From the NCBI GenBank assembly GCA_017591395.1, contig WEDG01000233.1, positions 124,001 to 188,000 of the forward strand: DNA of 64,000 bases, given 5' to 3'. The notes under the pieces are model-generated. The model was not told the DNA's origin and made no database searches. It saw only the letters and a list, made by a program, of their open reading frames with translations. Shown in pieces: positions 12,040-23,400 of this stretch. Position 1 is the stretch's first letter; each line of letters opens with the position of its first letter. The DNA comes from Schistocephalus solidus (taxonomy: Eukaryota; Platyhelminthes; Cestoda; Diphyllobothriidea; Diphyllobothriidae). The position numbers and the translations under genes are program-made.

Positions 12040-15000
12040 CTGCATTAACGGCTGCTCAGATCTCAGAGTGAGATTCCATAGAGACATCATGTATTAGGAG
12101 CTCTTTTAGCTTGACTTTTAGTTATCCGGTGAGGATAAAATCTCGGTAGTTGAGGATTTGGTTATGTGACAACCGAAAAATAACCGCAACACATTTTAAT
12201 TTCCAAGATGAATGTGAAGGTGGTCAATCCTGTCTGGCATCAGGAATGGCTGCACATAGATTTATTAGCTTCACGAAGCAAACAAGCTTCGTATGGATGA
12301 CAAAGTTCACGAACAGGAAATCATTTGCAGAGCAAAGTCACCATAAGGTAAAGTGGTGCTCATTCCTGATTTAATAAATGCGTGACTCGCAATAACAGAA
12401 ATTGACGAGTGGCAAGACTCTGGTGAACTTTGATTTGCATGAGGACTTAGGACCAAGTTACACATCTATCGGTTGACAACCTATGGCGTATGCGAGCGCA
12501 TACTGCTGTTTTTGGTCTTACCTGATGTTAAGGATTTTGAGTGGCTGATTAAGTACAGAATAGACCAGAAACTGGTCCCTATTAATAAACCCACATTTAC
12601 TGTCATCTGCCAATTTGTAAATTTTATGCATGCGAGGCCACGAAAAGTGTAGGTTCCTGCCCCACTTATTATCCCTCTCTAAATTCGAAACCTCAAGCTG
12701 GCTGACTAACCACCATGCTGACAAAGTAATCAATCAAAACGTTTTTGTTCTGGATGTTCGACGTGGCAAAGTCTACAGGAAAACTGTAACGTGGTATGCT
12801 GTGATGGGACTTCAGTCAGTTCCTACTATGAAAAAATACTGATTAAAAAGGAAGCCAGTAGAATTTTAGAATACAATGGAGGTTGCAAATTATATGGACA
12901 GACCTTTAAATATTTTTTTGCTTAATTTAAATAATTTAAACATACGGTTGAAAATTGCACAACATTGATTTTCAGTGCTTTCTCATGGCATTTTAATCAA
13001 AACTCTTAAGTGGTTTCTCCATGAGAAAAACTTTTTAAAACATGGTTTTAATGTAAAGTATCATGTAAATAATCCCAAGGTGCTTTAGTCACGTTAACAT
13101 GCCGCTGTTCAAATGAGATTACTTTTCACTGCAAAAACGACTTTTTAGAAAAGGTGCAAAATATAAAATATGAATTTTTACTACTGATTTTGTTGTTCTT
13201 GTAATATATAATATATTTCACCGAAACTGCACCTTAAATTATTCTTTAATCTACTTTATTTAAAGCGAATCATGCCTTTTCAGTTTTTTTGTACTTGAGA
13301 AAATGGTAGATTTGGTTTTCGTTTTCCAATTACGGAATATATTTGAACCCTACCTTATCTTGCACCCAAATTGAGGATTTGCAAACTAGAGGCGCTCTGT
13401 TTTGTAATATTAAGCAAACCTTAACTGTTTTCGCTATTAATAAAAAAATTTATAGGGCTCTTACACGGTTTTCGTTGTTTTAGAGGAGGTTGTATAATTT
13501 TTGAACATCACGAGCAGAAAAAGATCTCATGAATGCAAATTTTACTGTCTTGCGAATTTCAAAATTAGCAAATTTAAAAAAACTTTTAAATACCTTTTTT
13601 TGAACATATTTGGAATGAGCCATAATTTTCCTACCCACAATTTATAAGGAACAATATTTTGCTAAGAGATTTCCCCAAAATATATTTGATTGGATAATGT
13701 CATCAAAAATAGATCGAAAATGTCGTGTATCTAAGCAAGCCTTTTTACTATGTGTGGATTTTGCAAACGGGCAAAAATAAATTCGCTCTAAATATACCTG
13801 GCACGCAGGCTTCATGAAAAGTTTTTGAAAACTCTACTTAAGTAGTGATTTCTATTTGAGAAAAATTTTGAATTTCAAAAGACAATTTGGCTAGCATACG
13901 TTAGCCTTCAATAAATTCTCATCTGGCCTTTACGTTTATATCACTGTGTAACTAAGTCAAATATGCGGGTAAGTAGAACAAATTTAAATGTCAGTTCAAA
14001 TATAATAAGAAAGTATATATCCTAACAAACTGATACTGCTGTTTGGTCGCAACAGATTATGGGAATAACCTTAAAGATTTTAGCAAAGTAAAATTATGCA
14101 TTGATGTGTACACCTTAGCTCCTCTGACCAAGGATGCAGTTCCAATTTTACAACGGAAGGTTTCGCAGCATTTGCCTTAAGGTAATAAAAACTGTTGGTT
14201 TTTAAATATAAAAAATGGGGAGGATAGTATTTTTTACCGTGGGCTTCTTTAAAGGCAAAAAGCAGATATTTGACAAGGAAAATTTATAGGAGAAGGGCTT
14301 ACTACATTGGTGCCCTCCCGTTAACTGAAACCTTTTTAACTTTTGTTAAACATTGAAGAACAGAAGTCTGGTGCCTTGTTGTCGCTGTTGTTTGCAGCAG
14401 GACAGCAAAGGAAAACTGTCTTAGATGATATGGGCAAAAAGCAAAGAGCCATTAACAAGAAGCCCTTCATATTGTTTCAAACTCCCTGACTGGGCATAAA
14501 TTATGAGTCTCCGTTAATCCCTTTAAATAATAGAACTCCAAAACCTAAAATCAAACTGTTGGAGCCTCAACAGTTTTCTTTTAAATATATATAAATAAGG
14601 AAAACCAAATAACCCCAGGAAACGTGATGGAATTACCTGTGTCTCGTTGTTTACAAAAAGGACAACATTCCATCCTTCTGGCCTATCTACTTTTTATATA
14701 CGTTGACATCATCCAGGAGTATAAAGTGAACGTTTTTTCTCTCTTTTTCTACGGTCTCCGTAGGTGAGGTACGTCAACGTGATTCGTTGCGTACTCACAG
14801 AAGCTATAAGCAACACAAAAGTCGTCATTCATCAACTCCAAGTACTGGCGACAGTAACGATGGCTATCTTCTAAAAGCTTATATCAATTATGACGCAATA
14901 AAGTTGACTTCTTTTGATCCTTTCGTTTTGTTTAATCTTTTTGTGTTCTGTATAATACGGGTTCGGTTTATGCGGGTTAGCATTCTTATAAGCAGTTGGA

Positions 15001-17820
15001 TTTCTAGACAACGCTTACTATATAAAGCTTTGTTATTTTAAAGTACGCTTCACGACCCGCATTTTTGATTCGTTTCAATGCACTTTTAGCAGAGTGAAGA
15101 TTGATTGATCAATAAAGTTGATTTGGTTTTTTAAAGTTTATGTGGTTCTAGGAATTTTGTCAGCTCTGAAACTAAAGTCATACCGTTTTGTAGGGAAAAT
15201 GGTTATTTCCCTTCGCAGGACTCAATGAGAACGGAATTGACGCTATTGGAGTAGTTTAACTCTGACTTAATAAAAATACGCTGGGTATAAATGGGCATAA
15301 CAAAATCGATGGTTCGCAAAACAACCGTATAGGTAAGCACATAAGCATATTTTGAGGCCTACAGCTTATCATTAAAAATGGTACCTTATGCCGATAAACG
15401 AATACGACCAAAGAAAATATTACCTGGGAACATTTTATCAGAGAACGAAAGGTGGTTACATCGACCTCAGTGAATAAAGTTGTATTCGTCAAACTCATTT
15501 ATAAGGCTGCTCAAGTTTTGACTTGTTCATGTGTTAAACGCAAAGTTCTTGAGCACACGTCAAGATACGTGGATTTACTTATTTGTGTTATGTTAAGATG
15601 TTTCAACATTAAACTAGGATATTTGTGAACCTAAATATAAATGAATTTTCACAGGGACAAAGAAGAATATTCTACACCGAAACAAAATAATACGTAGCAA
15701 TAACAAACTCCTGATTAATGGCGGATAAAGTTCAAGCAGAGTGAAAACTGGTAACGACTCTCAGCCTGACAGTACATGTGAGATATTGAACACATATTTT
15801 GTGTTTGCAGACTCTGGATAACTGTCCAGGGTTTTGGGCACGCTCACGAAATGTTCTCAAGTAAATAGAGTTCATGATTCTTTCATCGGTTTCACCTTAC
15901 TGTTATCCTGGTCAACGCGGCATTTTCAAGGGTTCAAGGAGTGCGGATACCCAAATTTCCGAGATATTTGCGCGTAACCACTGCCTGAATACACCTTTTA
16001 GCAAACAAAACCAAGGTTATTTCTTTCTGGGGATCTCAGACTTATTAGATTCGAGAAGAAAAGAGGGTTTCTAAAACCTTTACTATGATCTTTTACAGCG
16101 AATTTAAGGCTTGGCTACAAAAAGTTTACAGAGAGTTGTGGCCACATTTTGTATGCTGGCAATGCAGAAGGATAAAACCCCGTTGAGTTACTTCAAGGCA
16201 TGTAACTTTTGTTGTTTTTTCGCATAAAGGCAAATCCTTTTTGACTTCCAAGGCTTGCCCCTGTCACGATAAGGCTTCATGTCTGACGAATAACAAGTCA
16301 CGCTCGCAAAGTTCAGGTGGCTTTTCTTACACTCTTATTGTCAAATTCCTATAATAGACAGAATATAAGAGGGCAAAGGAAGCCAATCTACCCTACTGTG
16401 CAATTTTTGACATCACTGCATTATATTTGAAAAGTCTTGCGTCCTCTAGACGTGTTTATAAATGTCTGCCTGAAACATGTATCCTGTGCAGTTTTTGGTG
16501 AAGAAGTGAGGTTTATTTCAAGGATTGAAAATGCCGTTAACAGGATCCCTTTAAATAAAATTATCATTACCTGTAGTTTTTCAGTAAAACGTCTCTAACT
16601 TAACACTCAATTTGATAAAGGCCGAGGATTACCGTTTCTTATGCGCCTACTTATTGCAGATTAAACGGTAGCGCCAGACCCGAGGAACTGGATCTTTGCT
16701 TTTTAAAAGAATTCCTTGAATTTACATATTTGTATTGAGTTTTTGGCAGTGGTGCATGGTTTTCTGGTCTGATATTCAGAGAAAGAGGTGTAAAGTTGCA
16801 CAAAGTTCACTTCTCCAGACACATATGTTTGGTCCTTCATAGCTCATCTGTAGCCCTTACTGTGTATTAACTAAAAAACGCCTTAAATGCCTCTGTTCTG
16901 CCAGAATGCTATGTACATCCTAGTCAGGCCAGTCTGTCAGACTATTTCTAGGCGCACGGAGTATCTATTGTTCTGAGTAGTCACTTCAAAGACGCGTTAG
17001 GCGGAATTCAGGTACAAACTGTGTAAAACAATTTTCGGACCCGCTGCATTGATAGACGATGAGTCAAAGCCTGAGAATGTTTTCGAAATTATATGAGTGC
17101 TTTTCGAATTATCTACCCACTCACGCATCGCCCAGTTAAATGGGGGTGCAAACGTACGGGGAATGATAGAAGCCGCTGCCACAGATGAAGGGATCACGTC
17201 TAAAAAAAATAATTACAACACAAGCATGATTTGAAAGACCAAACCCGTGCACGTAAAAATGCCAACTCCAATTATTTAGCTCTGGCCGCACGTCCACCAT
17301 CATCGGAATGAGGCTTTCTTCTTCAAAAATAATTAAATGATCTAGAAGACTAGTAAGTTCATATATTCTTCATCTAGGCGTTAAATGTCCATTTGCTTGT
17401 TTAAATGCTTCACTTGTTTTGATAATGTTGGACAGTTACTTCCTAGGAAGGGTTCACTGGAACGTATTAATTTAAAGGCAGACGTTTTAAAGAGACTGAT
17501 TGGCTCCCCATTTTTGGCAAACTCCCCCTACCATGTTGAAAACCCTTTCTATCCAAGAAGGGGTGTGTGACTTCACAGGTGCTCAGCAGAGTAAATGAGC
17601 AGGTGATTTGCATAATTTGCAGCAGAGGGATTAATATTGACGTACGAGAACTGTGAACTGCGTTTTCCTGCAGTTCTACCCTGAACGTGATCATGTCCAC
17701 CATATTCTGACAAGCTTATCTAATACCAAAAAATCCGTGAGTGCAAGGCAAAATAAATACTGAGGAAATGGTCCCTGAGGATACTGCTGTTCCTGATATG
17801 GAGTAAGGTGAATGCGGATG
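12040..17820. other. No recognisable gene
   Basis: AT-rich sequence with short open frames of no recognisable family. I looked on the minus strand here and up to 21570 for a TM7 exon (NPxxY pattern) of the receptor gene and did not find one. Confidence 0.5.
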
Positions 17821-17823
17821 GAA

Positions 17824-17885
17824 TGATGATGATGATGGTGGTTGTGGTGGTGATAATGCTGATGATGATGATGACGACAATGATT

Positions 17886-17922
<37 letters not shown>

Positions 17923-17937
17923 GAATGAGGATATTGT
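17824..17937. repeat. GAT/GTG trinucleotide microsatellite
   Basis: Imperfect run of GAT, GGT and GAC triplets ending in about ten perfect GAT units (roughly 17887-17920). Open frames across it on the minus strand encode only poly-His or poly-Ile and are low-complexity artefacts. Confidence 0.9.
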
Positions 17938-17939
17938 TG

Positions 17940-20900
17940 ATGAACAAAATCCATAGTCGAAGCTTGTGTTTACAGATTTAGAAGTTGAACATGCAAAAAC
18001 AAATTGGAATCAATTTTCTGTTTCAAATAATTTTTTTTGTATCCTCTAGGTTGTGATTTTTTTATTTTTCCCAATCTGAGAAAATAACTGTATACAATAA
18101 AAAACGTGATCTTTAACCAAAGCGGTTAAATTGCGTCAGCAATCATTATATAATACACTACCTGTGTAATCATGGAAGCACGCAGGATGGTAATTTATGG
18201 TATGTTATGATCTGGAAAGAGTGTTTGACAAGTCAGTGTTTGTTGTTCTGGCAATGTTAACCCTTAGGTTTTTGTAAGACTTTTCATTGTATTTTCATGA
18301 TTCGGCTTAGGTTCAGACACACATACCGCAACGCGCAGTCTTCAAAAATAGACAACTTATTATGTGCTCACTGAGTACAATTACTGCAATAAAATAGACC
18401 AGCTTAAACCCCCTTTGATTTAAACTATTAATTTTTACACTAAAAACCAAAAACAAACCTATCGAGGAATATTCCAAGCAAATCTAGCAGTCAACTGTGG
18501 TTTTCGTACACTTGGTCCAAAATCAATGTTTTGAAAAAAACAGACGTTCATAATTCACAGATGATGCATGGTGTAGGTGGAAAGGGTTCGCCTTACAAAT
18601 AGGTTTACAGCCGTCAGTATATAGTTTCCTAAACAATACCCCCACCGCCGTAAACCAGTCGTACAATTAAAACTCTGATAGAAGCATTGGAGTTTTAAAC
18701 TCACATTAAGTTTTTCTTTTAGACTTGTTTCTTTATAAATGCATGTACAAATTTACGTTTTTCCAGTTTTGACTGGACAAGTCCGGAAGTGACGTTCGCC
18801 GTTCTGTCCCAAGTGCTAAAGAATCTATTGCAATGGACAGTTGAACCAGACGGCACAACTCTGCTTTACTCGTCCAGATGACGAGAAGTCGTCCTCAATG
18901 TGCCTCTTTTTAGTACCAGTTGTCTACTTTTCCGTTCTTTTCCTTTGCATGCAAGTGAAAAAAGGAAGTAAAACAGCGCACTTGTTTACACCCTGTCAGC
19001 AAACAGGATCTACGAACTTTACACACGCATCATCAATCATTTTCTTCAGAATATGCTGAAGAGGATAGAACAGGAAAGAGTGCTGTTGGATTGTTGATTC
19101 ATTTCTTTCGGAGGGCAATTTCGTTTCAACTCCAAAATTGTAAAGGAGACCGTTGACATTAACCAAAAGGGAATTGCCAAAATAGCTCAATTAACCTCCT
19201 TTTCATCCATAAACTGCTCTGAACGAGAGACCAATTTCCTAAAATCAGTCATACGTAGCTACAGAACCTCCAAATACATGTCCTCATAAATCAATGTGAA
19301 GCGGAATTGTTGTTTTGAAAATATAGTCCATCAACCACCAGCCACTTCCTGAATCTAACTCCATCATAATATTTTTTGCGCCTGAAATAGTTAACCAATA
19401 TTTTTCTGTACTTTTTGTGCATAAAAGTGTTATTTTATCTTCTACATCTACAACCGAACGTCCAAAATATGGAGGAAAAAGAGGAACCATCGTAAAATCG
19501 AGATATTAATGCACAATTGGGTTGGAGAAAACAAATAGAAGTTAGTAAACACATCTAAGACTAATTTTTGCCGGTTAGCTGCAAGATAGTAAAGATGCAT
19601 GCTTTTTGCGACCTCATGACACATTGACGTGAAAAAGGAAGTATAAACTTTTTTAAAAATTGCAATTACCTTATGGTTCAGGAAATCTGAAGTTTTTGCA
19701 CTTAACCTATTAGATCGTATTCTACAGCCACTTCACTTTCACGTTTCATAACCCACTGCATTTAAATTGATTCTAAGAGCTAAGGCATTTCGCAGGTTAG
19801 CAGATTATTACCTATCTTTCAAAATCCATGGGCTGGTTCTCCTACCGTAGCGTAGATTTCGCTTTTAAGCTCGATCTATCTTTTAAGATTTCTATTTTTA
19901 ATAGTTGTTTCTTGAGTCGATAGGATCTTTTTTCATATGTTTAAGGCGCTGATTTTACCTGGTGGTCCACATGATAGCCAAAAAGATAAAGAAGTTTTCC
20001 ATCAATGGCCTTTTTACTATGCTTTCCGAAACGGCCAAATAAGAAGCTATATGCATAAACGGTCACTGTGCTGGGAGGCAAGGGACTTTACTTACATTTT
20101 ATCTCTTACAAACCACACCCAAAGTAAATTCATCTAACTTATAAAATTTTGTGTATTAACAGTGTACGAATAGCTACTGTTTTCAACTGATGTAGCGAAC
20201 ACTGCACGTTTTCAGGTTTAATTCCACTCAATGCAAAATCCAGAGCGTCCTATACGTTGTTCCTTATAAACGATTACGTCACAAAATTCCGCCAACTGAC
20301 CGGACCATAGGAGTCCTAAGAAAACTTTTAAATTTGAACATTTCCCTGGAATTTTGAACGCTCCTTGCCTCCAATTAAACTGTTTTTATAAAGAAAAATA
20401 CAAAACACAGTCATGACCATTTCTGTGTAGCCTGAAAGGCAATGCCTTATTGACGCGTAAATGCCTATGGGGTATTCCTCCACGTTGATGCACCGCTATA
20501 CTTCAGTTCATAAAATCAACAGTTATTGTCATCTCCATGACCCGAAGTCGATCCTTTATGTCTTCTTAACAATCCACAACCATTACTTTTATGATTGGCT
20601 TTTACCTAATAGCATCGCGCATGGAAGTATCGCACTCCCAAAGCGTGTATTTTTCAGACTAGATGCATTTTTTGAAAATACAAATTTCTGACTCTCAAAT
20701 GCCAGTAGATTGTGACTGCAGCTTCAAAGTCTGCAGTAGAGTTTGAGAGCAATTACAAAATCCTCACAGTTATGCATTGCCTTTCAGCCTGAATTATTTC
20801 AAGAGATGTGGAGTCTCTTTAAAAGTTGAATTCACGTCACTCTTCTGATTGTGAGGTGATATGTATGCGCGGTTTTCCTCCACGAATAGGAATTCACAGA

Positions 20901-21570
20901 CACCAAAGCCAACCACCTAGTGAAAGATAATTAATATATGAGTAACTTTACCTACATGGACCTTGGATGTGTTAGTGTTAATTTATGATTTACTTGCCAC
21001 TGTAAATTACTCATTCCCGGCCTGAAATGCGCATATCAATCTTGCATACTCGTTCAGTGAGCAGGGTTTAAACGTCGGATAAAAAATAAGGCAAGCGTAA
21101 ACTGGGTGTTATGAGGATAAACCGAATAAACAAACTTTATTTAAGTTCCCTCAAATGCACTTATTTAAAGTGTTGCTTCCATTTGTCCTGTCGAACGAAT
21201 ATAAACTGATATGGACTACATTAGCTATAAAATGTAACAAAAACTGCATTAAGATATATATTCTGCATATCGTGAGCCGGTTGGAATTTTGTGTAAGCGG
21301 ACTGCATTAACGTAAGCAGACACAAAGCGCTTGTTAAGGATTTCATTTTAGTTTTGCAATTGATTGTGACAAGTTCAGCACTGAGGCTTAATATAATGTA
21401 CACGTTAATTTAAAAAAAAACTGTTATATAGAACATAGCCTCAAAAAAATGCGATTTTACAGATGACATGCACCATATAAGCCCGCATTAGACAAAGTAA
21501 CTTGTGCCCTTATGAAGAAAAGAACACAATTACCATGTTCAGCAAAGTGTTTAAGAATCTGAAAATACTT
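17940..21570. other. No recognisable gene; possible receptor intron
   Basis: Sequence lying 3' of the receptor gene on its strand. Because exon 2 ends at a good splice donor, this stretch is probably intron or holds unrecognised 3' exons. No exon could be identified by eye. Confidence 0.4.
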
Positions 21571-21597
21571 TTATCTTGAACAAAATGCTTGACGCAC

Positions 21598-22879
21598 CTG
21601 ACAGAAAAAGAAGGGAAGCCAGCATATTGTGAAGCAGCCCATAATAATTCCAAGCGTAGTAACCGCCTTGTGAGTCTCACTCTTGCCCAATGGCTTCATT
21701 CCGGCTTGGCGTTTCCGATAGAGAGAAAATCCGCTTGAAAATTTTGTCCACTTGCTTGGTTTTTCTGTCCATTTCTGACTACCCAACAACATCCGCGTGT
21801 TTTCTATCTAAGCCAGAAGCCCTTTTGCTAGCAGTGTTCGTACTCCGGAGGCAGACCTTCGGTTGATGACTGCTGTGAACGTCCGCGCGCTGACTGTGAC
21901 CACCACTGTTGATTTGCGGCTGACCATCACCAGCCCCCCTGCTAGCATCCACGCTCAGGAACTGCTGTCTGGCATAACCAGGCCGCGAACCATGATTGTT
22001 TAGAGGTTCGTGACGGCCGGCTGAGCTCCGCCGGCTATCGCGGAACGGGCTACTTCCGCGTCGGTCTCCATAGGCCCCTGCTGTCTCAGAATCTGACGAG
22101 CGAGCTGCGAATGAACCGGTGTGCATGCCCACAGCTCCCGCCTTTTGCGCGTCCATTAGGGCCATTTGTTTGGCAAGAAGAAATATCTTTCCATAAAGAA
22201 CCAGCATGACAGCGAGAGGAATATAGAAGGCAGTGAAGGTTGCATAAATTTGGTAGCTTAATTCGTCACTGTAGCCACAGTAATAGGGACTGATCTTTTT
22301 CTCCCAGCCAAACACCGGCGGAATGCTGATAGCCGCGGAGAGCAGCCAGGTAATGAGAATCATAAGGAACATACGCTTGGGACTTCGCTTTTCGGCGTAT
22401 CGTAGGGGCCGTGTGATTGCCAAGTATCGGTCGATTGATATTGCACAGAGACTGAGGATTGAAGAGGTGCAGAGAAGCACATCGAAAATATTGTAAAGGT
22501 CACAAATGCCCTGACTGAAGGGCCAATAACCCAGTAGTTGGTAGGCCGTGGCAAAAGGCATAACCAGGATGCTAACTAGAAAGTCTGTTAGGGCCAGATT
22601 CACAATCAGCAGGTTTGTTGGTGAGCGCAGTTTACGTACCAGAAATATAGCGAGCATGATGAGCAAGTTTCCACCAGCTGTGCCGATGGTTAGCAGGACC
22701 AGAAGCACACCTAAGGCTATAGCCTGAGGCACCGTATATTCCACTGGACCGCAATCAATGATTGGATCTGCGGGGGAAATGGTACCATTAACAAGACGCG
22801 CTAGTAGGAGGCTGCAATTTTCGTTAGCACTCCAGACGTTTTGAAAGGTTTTACCGTATTCCGGCAGCTGGGAAGCCAT
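21598..22879 (-). CDS. Serotonin (5-HT1/7-like) GPCR, TM1-TM6 exons
   Basis: A rhodopsin-family amine receptor of the plasma membrane; a Gi- or Gs-coupled serotonin response is inferred. The ATG at 22879 follows an in-frame TAG 24 nt upstream. The N-terminus has two N-glycosylation sequons (N21, N31). TM1 contains the GN motif (N71) and TM2 has LALTD (D99). C126 and C201 form the likely extracellular disulfide. D133 in TM3 is the amine counter-ion position, followed by DRY (150-152); TM4 holds W178. TM5 is FYIP, with Ala/Thr rather than Ser at catecholamine-contact positions, as in serotonin receptors. After a long Ser/Gly-rich third loop the first frame stops at 21779; TM6 with CWLPFF continues in a shifted frame from about 21792 to the splice donor CAG|GTGCGT at 21598/21597. 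TM7 and the tail are missing, so the gene is partial here. Confidence 0.9.
21775..21856 (-). other. Candidate 82-bp intron joining receptor frames
   Basis: On the minus strand GTCTGC at 21856 follows AAG, and GTCAG ends at 21775. Removing these 82 bp joins the two receptor frames in phase 0 inside the third intracellular loop. The donor is not strong and other GT-AG pairs, or a single-base frameshift or sequencing error, would also explain the split. Short introns are common in flatworms. Confidence 0.4.
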
Positions 22880-23400
22880 TAAGACCCCGGGAAGAGAATT
22901 CTATTTTGTTAACTTGAGGACAGTAAAATGGTGCGATTTATGAGGAATTGTATGAATCAGCACAATTGGCCGGATAAACTCTGCAAAACTGTCTCAATTC
23001 AACCGGCCATTGACAAGGTACGACATGCTGGAATTCCAATTCCCAAGACCTGAGAGGGCCACTGCGAAGTTGTGAGATATTCGGCAAAACGCCGTACGTT
23101 CTTGCTAATCTTTAATCCACACCTCACAGTAGGCTCAGGGCCGTAACCCTTGCGTTAAGGCCGTTAGAACGTTTCCTTCGTAGGCCTGTCGGGCATTGAT
23201 GGTATTGAAGTTTAAGCGTGGTAGTGGGAAAATGAGCTGAAACCTGCAGCAAACGTACCTCCGCGTTGATTGGCTGTGTGCCGGCAGCGATTATTGTAAT
23301 ATTCCCTCGTTGGACGACCAATAGAAAGTGACGAACGCGGGCGCGAATCTGCGAATCAGAGCGAAGACAGACGTTGACAACCTAAGCGGTGGCAACCTGA
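22880..23400 (-). promoter_or_regulatory. Putative 5' flank/promoter of receptor gene
   Basis: This flank is visibly richer in G+C than its surroundings. On the gene's strand it has a CCAAT box in CAGCCAATCAACG (complement near 23265-23277); another CCAAT in the opposite orientation lies near 23310. No clear TATA box or trans-splice acceptor could be fixed, so the transcription start is unknown. Confidence 0.25.

Noticed and set aside
15340..15500. Plus-strand stretch faintly like a piggyBac DDE segment
   Set aside because: Contains a stop, aligns only by eye over a few residues, and is in the wrong order relative to the 11.8-kb fragment.
17691..17954. Poly-His and poly-Ile open frames
   Set aside because: They only translate the GAT microsatellite.
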